A stretch of 64,000 nucleotides of DNA, taken from assembly GCF_034702125.1 (NCBI RefSeq), contig NC_085878.1, forward strand, positions 21,910,002-21,974,001, read 5' to 3'. The position numbers were made by a program, and so were the translations under genes. How positions within the stretch are numbered: position 1 is the first letter of the stretch; the number at the start of each line of letters is the position of its first letter. This DNA is from Engraulis encrasicolus (lineage: Eukaryota > Chordata > Actinopteri > Clupeiformes > Engraulidae). Shown in pieces: positions 1-21,552 of the stretch. The notes beneath the pieces were generated by a model, which saw only the letters and a program-made list of their open reading frames with translations, was not told the DNA's origin and searched no databases.

Positions 1-8965
<8,965 letters not shown>

Positions 8966-9033
8966 TGTGGTCCTGTGGCTAGAGCGCTACACCACAGTTG
9001 TCTTTGTGAAGGAGCACACGGTCGGGCTCTGGA

Positions 9034-9040
9034 CTTTATA
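9034..9040 (-). promoter_or_regulatory. TATA box of the mucin gene
   Basis: TATAAAG on the minus strand lies 69-75 bases upstream of the mucin ATG. This implies a start site near 9005-9010 and a 5' UTR of roughly 40-45 bases. A TATA promoter suits a tissue-restricted secretory gene. Inferred from motif and spacing only. Confidence 0.65.
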
Positions 9041-9620
9041 CTAGCAGCCTTTGTGGAGTTACTGCTGGGGAAGGTGTGGCAGATAGGGCTGAACCATCCC
9101 AAACTAGTGTGGCAGCCATTGAAACCCAGTCAAGGGCACTCAAGCAGCTGGCTTGGTTCGTCTGTGTTTTGCTGTTTTGATATTTGGAATTAAGACCTTA
9201 ACATTATTTAATGGGTGAATTTAGACTATAGACGTTTTATAAAATAGATATTTATGCATAATATTCCGTTTCCCGTTATGGAATGTGATACTGTGTCATT
9301 TTGTTTGTCTTGTTTTGACTCATGCCTTGCGCTCACACAGCTGCATTGGGGTGTTACTTTTTCCATTTGATTAATCACTTATTAACTTCATTTGCCAGGC
9401 ACTAATGTGCCGTGCTGTATTGTTTTCTTATCTCAATAATTACTGCCTTATAATAGGCCAAATCTTTGACTCATGAGGGATGAATACCTCACTGCGTTGG
9501 CGTATTGTGAAAGAAGACCTGCTCATTGTTTCAGTACCTACATCATTCTAACTGGGTGGTGCACGGCGTGGTACCTCCGGGAATCTTTGGAGGTTTCCGC
9601 TGTGGGGGAACCTCTAAAAA

Positions 9621-9817
9621 TGTTTAGTAAAAAAGCTGCACTCTAGGGTGTAATTCTTGCAGTTTTAATCTACTGGGTTAGCATGACAGACAGACGTTTC
9701 GGCCTCAGCCTTCTTCAACGTCTTTTAGGTTTAGGCCGAAACGTCTGTCTGTCATGCTAACCCAGTAGATTAAAACTGCAAGAATTACACCCGAGAGTGC
9801 GGCTTTTTTACTAAACA
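9621..9817. repeat. Long hairpin with about 90-base arms
   Basis: The left arm begins TGTTTAGTAAAAAAGCTGCA; the right arm ends TTTTTTACTAAACA. The arms match almost perfectly around a loop near 9716-9728. The arms contain CCGAAACGTCTGTCTGTC next to CTTCTTCAACG. Probably a palindromic nonautonomous element. Confidence 0.85.
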
Positions 9818-12023
9818 TGATCTTTGCTGTTTGCTCGCACCCTAAGTCCTTGTAAGAAACTGTTGGGAGTTGAGCACACTTTCTAAAAAAAGACTGGAAC
9901 CTCTAAAAAGCCATTTACACATATTTCTGAAAATGCATTGTTTTCTTTTACTTCTCTTTCTTTTCTTTTGTCTATGCTGTACAGTATATCTAATATTGGG
10001 CCTGGAGCCTGTAATACATTTTATATATAATCCCGCTAATTGGACACTGCAGAAAGACATACAGTATTGCAAAAGAATAACCTGGCGGGAACATCAAAAG
10101 CCCTCTGTGGTTCCACAGCTCATTAATATGGCTCACAGTGCTTGTACCTGAGAGGATCTTACAGCATCTCACTGCTGACACCATTTTGTTCAACCCAGGT
10201 CTGTGAGGGACCCATCATGCACTTTTTCAACCGCTAAGTCAAAGAGCCAGGGTAAAATCCTACATGTTATAATACGGCTTTACCCAAGCGGAGCAGAGAT
10301 TCCCCACCTGAATGCAAACCTGGGCCTGCTAGGGTACCAAACTGGGGCTCTGGTGAACGTTACACCAAACAGTCAGGCTTGTTGGGGTAACAATCAGAAA
10401 CACACATCTGTACAACTGATGGTCATGCCATCACACTGCCCTCACCCTCAGGAAGAAAAAAAACCCTTACACTTCACACTCAGGGTGACCCTCAAGTAAT
10501 ATCCATTACTTCTCCCATCCAGGATGCCCCACCCATTGATGTATCACTATGGTTCCTCCATGTATCCTGGGGTTCCCCCACGTACGGCTCATGCAGCACC
10601 TCCAATGGCCTCACAGCAAGCTATCCCACTACTGACACCACATGCAGGCCTAGAGATGACCTACCTGGCTTTCAACCCCTGGCCTCCTGTCGTGGGGTAC
10701 CAAACTAGGGTGCTCTGACCACTAAACCAAAGAGCCACTGACAGTAAAACACACCCATAACCCTAGTAATGGCCATCGCAAAGGCAATTATTGCTTATTA
10801 AAGAGAGGTTTTGACATACGGTAATTATGAAAAGTGACTGTACATTTCATCAGCTTTGTTGAAAGTTTTTTAAACATGGACATACTTTTTAAAATTCCAT
10901 TGTCAATGACATATAAGTGTTTCAGAATTAATTAATATGATTTATATTTGGTTTATTTGGTTAAATTGCCTATTGCATACTACAATGTATGGCTTTGCCT
11001 TTGATGAACGTGCCATCAGTTTGATTTATATGAGGATAAATACAGTTACAACATCCTATATTTAGCACAAGCTTTTCATATTTGTTTATCCTGTTGCTTT
11101 GTTTTATCTCCTATTAATGTAGGTGTGTTGATGTAGGAATCAATATTCAATCCATCAGAAAGTTAGACAGGGTGATAGCACAATAAGATCTCCACCAAGA
11201 TTCAGTATCCTGAATCATAATGATTTAGATTCCACAGTAACGGAAAGCAAGCCAAATGGCACACAGAGAATGTACCTCTTTATACATGTATGATTTAATG
11301 TACTTCGTTTTATAAGCTTACTGCATGCATATTTTTCTCAATGGAAATAATAAATGACAAATCACTAAGAGATTTTTTATTGAACTTGTTATTTTTGGTC
11401 ACATGTAACCTCAGTGACAAATGAATAATCAAGGGAGAATGGTGTAGCGGTAATTAATTGCAATAGTGTATTATAGTGTATGTACTGTATCTCTATTGTA
11501 TTAACCACTATATGGCCTACTGTGTAGGCCTATCCTTTAAAGGAACAGTCCACTCTTTTTTGATTTTCACATATTTGCAGTATTTCCCAGCATTATTCAT
11601 GAATGTGCATATCATTTTCGTCTATGTGTTTCCATTGCCTCGTTTAACAGTATAGCCAAATTAAGCGCAGCAATGCAAGTCTATGGTGGCAAACAAAACA
11701 TCATCAAATGTTCTTATTAAGTACTTTAAAATGAATGTAACATTCAACAGAGTGCAAATCAGGTCAGATCAATATTCTTATTTTATTTTATTTATATCTA
11801 TTTATATATGTTTACCTTTTTATATGGTAGATGCAATAAAGAATGTGGGAGCATAGGGAGCAAAGAGAGATGAGGTAGGTTTGGAAAACGACCCGGGCCA
11901 GATTCAAACTTGGGTCTCATCTCTGGATGGCCATGCAAGCCCAAGTTCCATCTTTTTCAAACAAAGGAGTAATTCCTCGCGCTTCTGCTTCATCATCTGG
12001 TGCATCGACGGAAGAGAGGCAGG

Positions 12024-12148
12024 AAATCTTCACTTGAGAGACCACACCGGAGCAGCACTGATGAAAATCTTTTTGTCTTTATTATTCAAGTGCACAACAT
12101 GAGAATTTCATCTGTGCTGCTCCGGTGTTGTCTCTCAAGTGAAGATTT
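12024..12148. repeat. Hairpin with about 43-base arms
   Basis: AAATCTTCACTTGAGAGACC pairs with its inverse ending at 12148, with a loop of about 38 bases and two or three mismatches. The right arm is followed by CTTCTTCAG, like the hairpin at 9621. Confidence 0.8.
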
Positions 12149-14371
12149 ACATCTTCTTCAGTTTCTTCATTTGATGCTGAACTCCTTTTTGTTACGCCAC
12201 ACAAAAAATGGTATTGCCTTGCCTATACGTAGGTTCTGTAGCCTGAAAGATAACAGCATTCTCATATTGTTGAAAACACGACTGATAGATAGCATTGGTC
12301 ATGTAAAACGTGTTAGCTTATCTATATAAGATTATATTCAAGCTTTCCTAAAGGCATTTCTATAGCTCCCCTTTCATGTATTGTTTGGTGTTATGGGTGG
12401 GAGGAAATGTCTATGATGCAGGTACTACACTACTGTTACTACTCCCCTCTGCTATTTCTGTAGTCCCCTCTCCGACGCCCTCCCTGATACAAGTAGGCCT
12501 GCTGTACAGTCATATCATCAATACAAAGCCTTCAGTGTATAACCCTGCAGACCGCATAAGTGGATGGAGGATAAACGGTATTGTAAAAAGTCTCAACTGC
12601 GCACAATGAAGGTATATACAATAACACAGGTGTTAATTCAACATGCTGAGAGTCAAATTTAACACTTACAGCATTGGTCCGGCTGTTGAAGTGTTAAATT
12701 AACACTGACAAATGTACTGTATATGAAGATAAATGACATCTAACAATACAACGTGTCACTTAAGGACACAGACAAAGTAATCAGCAGCAGAAAATTGATT
12801 TTTGAGAGGTCTGATCTGATTCAGATCAATCAATGAAACATAATACATCACTTTGACATTTCTATACCCTTCTACATAGGTGTACTTCTATATTGTTTGG
12901 GCATCTCCACCCATGCTGTGGGGACACAATAAAGTGGAAAGACTAATGAACTACGGTATGTATACCTGGGTCAAATACTTTTTGGGGGGCATCAGGTGAC
13001 ATCAGGTGGCGCAACGACATCTAATGCCCATAAATTAATCAATATTGGTGGTTGGTATGCTGCAATGAATACGCTTCTTACATAGATAGTTCACTAACAA
13101 ATCCATACAATAGTGGCACTGGATGTGTGATACTGCTGAAACGTCACTGGCCCACCAGCTATTATCACAATATTTATCTTTTGAATGGTACCAGGAGAAC
13201 ATACTTGATGAAGAGGAGAATCATTCATGATATGAAAACAATGGCCCTCAGAAAACAAGTGAACTGTCAGGTTTTGTGTGCTGCTCAGACAGACCATGAG
13301 AGCCATGAACAATGTAACCGGATGATGCACTATACCGTTCCCCTGGTGGAATGCTGTACCACCCATCGAAAAGACTGTACTACACTACACTGCTACTGTA
13401 AGACCTTACACAGAGTCTCTACGTTAAAACTTGGTCATTGCCATTCTGGTAACAACAAATTTATAACAAGAGCCTCGTCTAAAGGAAAATTCCTGCCAAT
13501 TTCAACAAGTACAGTAGAATTGCTCATGCTGGCCTTCCCTTTTCAGTAGCCGACAACGTGGCATCTTTATGTTGACCTCTTTCTGAGATCCAGGACAATA
13601 TGGGGGCAAGTCAGTAGAAACTGATGAAATAGTTGAGAGCTGATGAGTGCGGCTTTGGGGTCCACATATCGAATTGTTTCCAATAATCCTATCCAAAATT
13701 GCACATTTAGTCTATCATTTTGGATGAGTGAATTGCATCGTGCAAACATCAGCAACAACTGAAACACTGTTTTAGTCACAATGCTTTTCCAAAGAGAATC
13801 CAAAGAATTGTAAGCATCTGCGGGCATCTATTTGGAGACTGAGATATGTGTTGGTCCTCAACTGTGCTGCTGCCTTGGTCAGGGCTCACTTTCCGCACCT
13901 GGTTAAAAAAAAGGTGAAATAAAATAATATTTTTTTAAAAACCTAAAGTGCTTCATGTGATGTTTCTGGGAAGCTAGGACAACACGACCTGGAGGATTAA
14001 CAGTATTTACAGACATAGGCCCCTACTTGAAATTTATAATGTGATTATAAGAGTAGCCTACTTCTGATTTGCATTTCCCAAAACAGCAACATTCATTGCA
14101 TTCCATCCAGTCTAAGATTTTTTAAAATCAGCTACTTTTCAAAGGTACTGAAGTTCAATGTACTACAATTGACATATTAGGGAAATGTGCACATGGTAAG
14201 ACGAGCGAAAGTGACTTTCCCCCTTTCTTACTCGCTGTAACTAGTATGGAGCGATCCATACTTATGGTGTCACGGGCACGGCTCATAATTTAACCCTTAA
14301 GTCAGTATGGCAAAGACGGCTTTTGAGTGATCCATCTTATTATTTGATGTCATGGATGAAATCATTTCATG

Positions 14372-14720
14372 CAGGGGTCACAAACTCAAATTGACCGAGG
14401 GCCAAAATCAACATCTGGAACGAAGTCGCGGGTCAAATTCAATATTCATTTTAAAAAGCGGACTAAAATTGTGCATACACACACTTACGTAATATTGATA
14501 TTTACACTTTCTGCTGTATATGAGTTTAAGCTGTTTCACTGGCCTGGGCCCACTCATATCCCTGAGACACACCAAATTTCATGTTCAAGTCTTATGCTAT
14601 ATACGTATTTATGGTGTATGTTGGCCAACTGTAATACATATTTGAAATGATCTCACAAGAAAAAATAAATATGACTCCATGGGCCAAATTTAGCCCCCGG
14701 GCCTGAGTTAGACATCTCTG
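14372..14720. mobile_element. hAT-type MITE
   Basis: The ends CAGGGGTCACAAACTC and GAGTTAGACATCTCTG are imperfect inverted repeats. They are flanked by the near-identical 8-mers ATTTCATG (14364-14371) and ATTTAATG (14721-14728), as expected for a hAT target duplication. Noncoding. Confidence 0.65.
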
Positions 14721-15552
14721 ATTTAATGTATTTGGTTTGTAGTATGACCAGCCCAAGAGCCATCATAGGGTATCTAAAGACAGATAGCCCAGGAGAGCAC
14801 CGGAAATGACCGATTATTGCCTTGTACGTTTCCATGATGCTTTCTGAGCAAATACCAACGCCTTTGGGTGTAAGCAATTGACTGTTTGTCCAACCCTTTG
14901 TAATGCAAATATTTGAAAGGCACACTTGTAACCACCACGTTAAACAAAAGCAAAACACAGCCAACAAAGCCTATCGTCTATTGTAATTGAATCTGATCAA
15001 CAACTCAAACAAGTCCGCGTCTTATGTCACAATCTGGATGGAGAAAGTCATGCCTCTGAAAGAATAGAAGCAAATCGTTTCAGAACCCCCACCAAACACC
15101 AGCTTATATTCCTGTCGATGCTACGGATTATTATTTACATATACTATACGTATTGTACCACACATAGGCCTAAACATTTTGTACATGGACATGAGAAAAT
15201 TATGGAATGAAAATGTAAATATTCATTCTAACATTAAATTCAACAGGTGGATTTGGTGATACTGATGCATCAGCCGGTTTCATTTCACTTCTCAGAAAAT
15301 AATGGAGTGAAATGAAATTCAGTGTAGGCACAAGGTAGTGCCATCCTGACATCTTGATATCTGCTTAACTTAAACTGTCATATCGACAGTCCTCACCATT
15401 TTAACCCCTTTGCGCAGATCATGTTGGCCTGTTACAACCTTGCTGCCACCAAAATTGTAATGACCTCAGTCATGGTATTTTCACAACCAGCCCACTTTCA
15501 GTGAACCAGACTCAATAAGTGTTTTCACACCTGGTCCCTTTCAGCTGCCTAA

Positions 15553-16367
15553 AGCTGGGCTTACACTGCGCAACTTTTGCCCCGATTTGGCACTCGCACG
15601 ACTTTTTGAGAGTCGGGCCGATTTATTGCTCAATCGCAGGTCAATCGTGCAGTGTACATGGGGTAACGACAAGCGATTTTGCCTCACGATCGTGCAATCG
15701 CAGGGTCGCAAGAAAATCAAAACGGTTTGAAATTCTGGTCGTGGCTCGTGCGTAAATCGCACAGTTAAAGCAGTGCTGTGACCCGATTTGACACTTGACA
15801 TGCACAAATTAATAGGGCCGTGCGATTCGCTGTTGAGCGCGACCTCATCTCCACCTCAGGTGCGCATGTTCCCTCCTCTGCAGACCGGGGAAACATGCCT
15901 GTCGCGTCGTACGGTGGAAGCAAAGAAAGTGGATCTAACAAGAAGCGTTATTTTATTTCTTTTCCGGTATCCGCTTTATGTCGGGTGAACGCCCCTTTAC
16001 GTGACCTTCGGTTAGGAGACCTTCGGAGTGCTGAGGTTCAGAATCAATGAAGTCCCCTTAGCGCTGTAGATGGCGGTAGCGCACATCTTGTGCAAACACC
16101 TCAAAAAGAGAAGAAGTAGGGGACAACGCCCGCTTAGGAGACCCAACTTGAGCACACGCTTTTGCATTGAGTGGGCGTGTTTTGCGATATCTTGGTCTGA
16201 TTCAGTATTTTTGGTGGAAGCATTTTGCTCGCATCCGACTGTCGGCTCGTGTAGTGTGAGGACGTGAGTCGTGAGTTGTGAACTTTTAAACAGTGAAATT
16301 CCATCGTGCAGTGTGAGCAGAAGCTTAAGACCCACGAGTGAAAATATCGCACAGTGTATGCCCGGCT
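15553..16367. mobile_element. PIF/Harbinger-like MITE, 815 bp
   Basis: The ends AGCTGGGCTTACACTGCGCA and CACAGTGTATGCCCGGCT are inverted, with TAA on both sides (15550-15552 and 16368-16370), the 3-bp target preferred by PIF/Harbinger. No transposase is visible. Short frames inside are not convincing. Confidence 0.6.
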
Positions 16368-17756
16368 TAAGCCAACTCAAAGTAGTGACTCAGCATTTTT
16401 GCTGAACACTTCAAAGCGTACCCGGACCCCTCGGGCGAACAGCGACCTGTGGTAGAAACCGCCCCTGTTGCTTCACCGAAATTCCCAGATGGTAGGACAG
16501 CAGGGTAAATTCAGATATCTGTACAACCTTAAGTGGATTGTCTTCGACCGCTAGTGCGTCCAACGCGGCAAGATAGCTATCCAATGTTCAGTACCTATGG
16601 TTCTGTTCTTTTTACAGGACTTATTGGAGAGAGGCAGTGTTAATTTTGACAGGAATTTTTAATTTAGTTTTAGTTTTAGTCTCTTGACGAAAATGTAGCC
16701 TAATTTTAGTTTTAGTCACAATTTAGTCATCTAAAAAAAACACAACAGTCAATCGCGGCTTGTTGCTCTGCTTTTATTTGTGTTCGGTTTTACAGTCTCA
16801 TCAGGAAAACTTTGGTTGTTCTCTCTGGTCACCCGACAACGCCACTTGAAACTAAAGAAATGAAGGGTGATTTGACGAACAACCTGTAGGCTAAGTTTTC
16901 ATCTGTCATCAGCCAATCAATGGTCATCCGTGTGCGCGAGAGAGCGGCGCCGACAAGCGGTGTCTATTTGACGATATGCCTCACAAAGATGCAACAACAC
17001 AGAATAATGGTTAGGCCAAGATATTGTCTTGTTCATATAAAACAACTAAGAGTTTTACCCTTGGTACAAAATGAATACCAATCGGACTTCTAGTCAACGT
17101 GGTGCTAGCAGCGCATATGGTTTCAAATGTAATATGCTTTTGGTCACGTTCGGTTTCAACAGTCCAACGGAAAACTTTGGATGCATAAAATGAACGGCGA
17201 TTTGGCGAGACGGCTGCTGGTTAGATATTGCTGTCAACTCAGCATTTTGCAAAGTCTGTGCATTGCACAATAGGTAGCCTATCTCTACTGGACTGATTGC
17301 CTGGCTGGCGCAGACATGCACAGAGTGTAGGCTATGTTGTGTCACACTTCGAACAGGCGGGCCCTGGCGGCTGTAGCCTACTGGCGCTTGACAGGTAGGC
17401 CTAGGCCTAAAGTGAGCAAAGAAAGGAAAAGGGTAGGTCTGCTGTCTTTTATCATGAAAATTTCATGAAAATGATATGCTTCCTATTGGTTTTCGTCTCC
17501 GGTGGTATTGTAGTAACATTTTTTATTTTTTTGACGAAAATATGAATCAATATTGTAAAAATGTTCGTACAAACGCATGCTGCTTTTTTCGTCACCATTT
17601 TATTGTCGTCAGGGGGAAAGCAATCGTTAACGATAATTATGAGGAAAATATTTCGTCACGAAATTAGAGAGGTACAGCCTTTCTATCATTTAAGTCTACC
17701 TAGTGGCAATTTATGCATGCCATGTGGGATTTGGCACGGACACTCTGGGTGCCCAT
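16368..17756. other. Noncoding, repeat-like
   Basis: Includes TTTAGTTTTAGTCTCTTGAC at about 16662-16687 and GACGAAAATATG-type sequence near 17532, resembling degraded DNA-transposon ends. No gene is seen. Confidence 0.4.
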
Positions 17757-17883
17757 CCATAGAGCTCCTAAGTACCATAGAGATTCAAGTATTAACTTGT
17801 TAGTTTTGCCAGATTATTTGCTATGGCCGTCTGCGGGTAAAAACGGGAAAAATGGACCCTTTGGCGTTTTTTCTGCCATTGTT

Positions 17884-18130
17884 ATTACATTATTATATTA
17901 CATTATATTGCACCTAGCTGACGCTTTCATGTATTCAAAGCGATTTAAGCCTACAGTTATTTTTTTCAGGATATTGGTTACAGTCCCTGGAGCAATGTGG
18001 GGTTAGGTGCCTTACTCAAGGGCACTTCAGCCATGGATGGAGATGTAGGGAGAGGTCAGGGGGGATTCGAACCTGCAACCCCTAGATTGAAAGACCAACT
18101 CTCTAACCACTAGGCCACGGCTGCCCCCAT
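17884..18130 (-). mobile_element. tRNA-derived SINE
   Basis: On the minus strand the head (from about 18127) carries an A box (GTGGCCTAGTGGTTAGAG) and a B box (GGTTCGAATCC). A conserved central block follows (AGGTGCCTTACTCAAGGGCA on plus), then an ATTAC-rich tail at 17884-17910. The central block resembles V-SINE-type elements, a family memory that needs a database check. It interrupts the left arm of the surrounding fold-back. Confidence 0.75.
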
Positions 18131-18235
18131 TGTACGCCCATAAATCAATGTAATTTGTTCAAATTGGGAATAATTTAGCGTATTTTGAGAACCTTTAGGG
18201 CGGGATTTGATCAATCACATCTGGCAACACTAAGT

Positions 18236-18935
18236 TCCGGTTCCCTTTGCGATTAAAAATGAATGGGGACCTGTCTCAAATAAGGTGTGTGTGCAATCAC
18301 GTGATTAGCGAACCCCCGCAAACTGACGAGGGTATTAAAAATAGGCTGTAGGGATGACATGATTGACCATTCTTGTATCAAACACCAACATAAATACGAT
18401 GTTGCTATCACATGCGTAACCCGGAAAACTGGCAGATTACAGGAGGGATATTTCACGAGCCGTATCCATGGTAACCCACAGCAACCTGCCACAAACCTTA
18501 CTGGTACGAGACTTCGGAAATTTCTAACCAAGCTCTGATACCGCTTGTTTTTCCACTCCTGGTGATACTCTTTTGACAAAAGTTAAAAAGTGCCATAACT
18601 GCAATTACTCAAATCGCCTTGGTTTAGTAGTATAGTTCCAAAACTTACTATGGAGGAGAAGTTTGCTCATGGAAAGTTTGCTGTGGGTTACCATGGACAC
18701 AGCTCATGAAATCTCCCTCCTGTAGTCTGCCAGTTTTCCGGGTTTAGCATGTGATGGCAACATCGTATTATATCGGCGTTTGACACAAGAATGGTCAATC
18801 ATGTCATCGCTACTGCCTATTTTTAACACCCTCGTCAGTTTGCGGGGGTTCGCTAATAGCGTGTTTGCACACACACCTTATTTGAGACTGGTCATTCATC
18901 CATTCCATTCATTCTCACGAAAGGGAACCAGGAAG
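18236..18935. repeat. Large fold-back, about 250-base arms
   Basis: 18236-18490 (starting TTCCGGTTCCCTTTGCG) and 18690-18935 (ending AAAGGGAACCAGGAA) are inverted copies at roughly 85-90% identity. An outer pair, CCATAGAGCTCCTAAGTACC (17758) and its inverse near 18967-18988, suggests the palindrome was about 1.2 kb before the SINE inserted. Confidence 0.75.
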
Positions 18936-18984
18936 TCCTGAAATGCTAACAAGAGATACTGGAACTCTATGGCACTTAGGAGCT

Positions 18985-19735
18985 CTATTAGTGTGCCATT
19001 TTATGAAAGGTGCCAGGTGCTTACACCCTGTGCAAAGACAGACGATACCCCCCTCGGATATCTCCTTGGTACTGGAAGCTATGTGTGGAGCTCCCTTTGA
19101 GCCCGTCCAAAAGATGGACTTCAGGGTTCTCTCCATTAAACTGCCCTTCTCCTCGCTCTTATGATGCGTGTAAGTGAACTGCATGCCCTGTCAGTTAATC
19201 CTGCTTACGCACAGTTTGTGGATAACGATGCACAGGTCACCTTGAAGGTGAACCCGGCGTTCATGCCCAAAATACAGAATGCTTTCAACTGTGAGCCGGT
19301 GGAGTCGTATCACGAGCCTCCTTTTTGCGTGCGCGGAACAGTGTCGACAACATTTTCTGTGCCCTGTATGGGTTTTACGCCTTCACATGAATAGGACTCA
19401 ATCCTTTTGTAGGCCTGAGCAGCTGTTTGTGTGCTTTGCCAACCCCTCTAGAGGGCTTTCTAAACAGAGGCTTTCCAAATGGTTGGTGCAAGCCATTGCC
19501 CTGGCATATGCGGCCAAGGGGCGTGAGCCCCCAGCACAAATTAGGGCACATTCTACAAGAGCAGTCTCTATGTCTTGGGTCCTCTTTCAGGGCACTGCAT
19601 TCTCTGAAGTATCGAGCGGCTAGCTGGGCCAACCTTGACACCTTTGTGCGCTTTTATTGTTTGGATGTGACTGCCCCGCCCCTAGGCCACAGGGTGCCAT
19701 CCTTTAGCGAGGAGGCTCATTGGTGAATTCCAGCC
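18985..19735 (+). pseudogene. DIRS-type tyrosine-recombinase fragment
   Basis: Three frames joined by frameshifts give the C-terminal part of a DIRS/Ngaro-like tyrosine recombinase. 18985-19160 encodes VCHFMKGARCLHPVQ and LVLEAMCGAPFEP. 19164-19260 encodes RVSELHALSVNPAYAQF. 19390-19725 encodes CFANPSRGLSKQRLSKW, AHSTRAVSMSWVLFQG and ASWANLDTFVRFYCLDVTAP. The HSTR box and the late tyrosine (FVRFYCLDV) fit the catalytic H-x-x-R and Tyr of the family. Several frameshifts and no upstream gag or RT show it is a dead fragment. These elements integrate by site-specific recombination and lack an integrase of the retroviral type. Confidence 0.75.
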
Positions 19736-20030
19736 TGGGCTCTGGGATCTGGTGAGCAATCGGGAGTGATTCTCTGTTTCTCTGAAGGAGATGAATGAGA
19801 CATCTCTCAAGATACCCTTCTTGCTGTCAGGCGAAGAGAGGTGGTTGTCTTAATATGACCGCGAAATGCTTGGACGTACAGTTTTGACTGTAGGCGGGCC
19901 CGCCCACGTCTCATTTCAATTGGCCTAACGGCGTGATTGAAAAGAGCTTTGGCAAATTTGCTCTGAGAACGCACTCCCCATAGAGATGTGTCATTCATCT
20001 CCTTCAGAGAACCAGGGATATACACGGGTG
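19736..20030 (+). mobile_element. Probable 3' terminal region of the DIRS element
   Basis: Inverted segments TCTGAAGGAGATGAATGAGA (19780-19799) and TCATTCATCTCCTTCAGA (19990-20007) lie just 3' of the recombinase fragment. Inverted repeat structure downstream of the recombinase is typical of DIRS elements. The boundary is approximate. Confidence 0.5.
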
Positions 20031-20137
20031 GGAGACGTGACGCCTTGTTTTGGTTAAAAACCTACAAAACGTTATTTTTCCTTTAAAGAAACATTTTTGT
20101 TAAGATTTATGTAAAGGTTTATACTGTATGTCAAATA

Positions 20138-20722
20138 TCCTGCGGTGTGACTGTAACATTAATGAAACCTAGAATATAATATATATATAAATAACCCAAC
20201 AACATTTTGAATAATGTATGAAGCATTTGGCATGATTGCATAAATATTAACTTCATATTAAGATATGTGAATGTGAAAAAAACTCAAGACAGTAATATTA
20301 ACTACAAGTTCAATTTCGTAACACAAATTGCATCCTGTGGGGTGACATGTATGTCAATGTTTGTCAATGGGCAGCTACAAGGCCAACTACAAGGGTCTTA
20401 AAGACCGGATCCTAACCAGTCAGTACCTCAGTTATTGGAGAGTGCTGTGGAAGTTTATGGAGACTATTAACCTCTTATGTCTTCATATTGCAATGTTTCT
20501 GTCACGCAATGCTTAGGTTCATTTTATGGTGTCCTGTGGCGTGACTGCTCTTATAGTAGGAAAAAAAGGTTTTTTTAGAAATGAAAACACATATTAAGAT
20601 TAAACACAATATCATTATCAAGTTAGCATGAGCTCAGATGTCAGTCATGTATACAAAAAGATTAAAATGGCTATAATGCAGTGAATTTCCTGTGGTGTGA
20701 CTTCATTTTCCTGCGGTGTGAC
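20138..20722 (+). repeat. Five dispersed copies of TCCTGYGGNGTGAC
   Basis: The 14-mer occurs at 20138-20151, 20333-20346, 20532-20545, 20688-20701 and 20709-20722, always on plus and separated by unrelated AT-rich DNA. No open frame accompanies it. It could be the subterminal motif array of a DNA transposon or a protein-binding cluster (the TGTGGT core resembles a RUNX site). Confidence 0.7.
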
Positions 20723-20892
20723 ATGCCTATGCAATGTGTTGATGCAGGACACATTTTCCCAAAAATGGCAAAAATAAGGCGATATTGCATGGACCACTAA
20801 GTGCTTTATTTTTTTCTATTTATTCCATTTTTTTTTCCATCATTTTTTTCAGGAATTGGAAAAACTTTTTTTTTTTGGCATTAAGCCCTTAA

Positions 20893-21221
20893 AGGGACAC
20901 TGTGTGAGATATTTAGTTGTTTATTTCCAGAATTCATGAATACTTACCACCAGCATCAAATTCTAAGTATTCATTATATCTGGAAAAATTGCATTTTTCA
21001 TACATGAAAAGGGGGATCTTCTCCATGGTCTGCCATTTTGAATTTCCAAAAATAGCCATTTTTAGCTGCAAAAATGACTCTACTTGGACCATACTAGAAA
21101 ATATATGTTTATTACTTAGTAAACTTTCATGTAAATATAAAATTTGGCAATAGGCAGCCTAGTTTCAATGAACAGCATAGTTGCAGTACCTTTTTTTGAC
21201 CATTGCCTGCACAGTGTCCCT
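20893..21221. mobile_element. TTAA-flanked fold-back MITE, copy 2
   Basis: Flanked by TTAA at 20889-20892 and 21222-21225; the ends AGGGACACTGTG and CACAGTGTCCCT are inverted. It shares long blocks with copy 1 at 3679, such as ATAGCCATTTTTAGCTGCAA. Confidence 0.75.
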
Positions 21222-21252
21222 TTAAACGTCAACCACCCACACATATCCTAAT

Positions 21253-21552
21253 GGTCTGAGTTCACTTAAATGGCTGAAAGGGACCAGGTGTGAAAACCCT
21301 ATAAAGTTAAATAATAATAAAAATGTGATTAAAAGCAAGTCAAGGTCAAAAAGCAAGAATAAAACACATAAGATCCAGAAGGCATTCCATAGTGTAATAA
21401 AAAGGCAGGATAAAAAGAAGAGACCACGTCAATAAAGGTCTCAGTATACAGTTCACTTCCGAGGGGTCTGAGAGCGTTCACATATGCATAGAAGAGTCAC
21501 CGGTCTGAGTTCGCTTCAATGTCTGAAAGGGACCAAGTGTGAAAACACCCTT
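21253..21552 (+). repeat. Direct repeat pair, 248 bases apart
   Basis: GGTCTGAGTTCACTTAAATG...GAAAGGGACCAGGTGTGAAA at 21255 recurs with few changes at 21503. A related inverted piece lies at 15520-15545. Likely remnants of one repeat family. Confidence 0.55.

Larger units (their letters stand above)
9041..14371. other. Intergenic stretch, no gene recognised
   Basis: Contains the hairpins at 9621-9817 and 12024-12148, and two minus-strand tRNA-like stretches (10311-10375 and 10690-10735) suggesting decayed SINEs. Further features are half of a TTAA-type repeat at about 11537-11650 and a SINE-like B box at about 11910. A 165-codon open frame at 13052-13549 has no recognisable domain and is not annotated as a gene. 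Confidence 0.6.

Noticed and set aside
13052..13549. 165-codon plus-strand open frame
   Set aside because: No recognisable domain, no splice or promoter context, and composition like noncoding DNA; plausible by chance over this much intergenic sequence.
15519..16380. Several 60-120-codon frames on both strands
   Set aside because: They lie inside the PIF/Harbinger-like MITE and its edges, overlap each other on both strands, and show no transposase motif.
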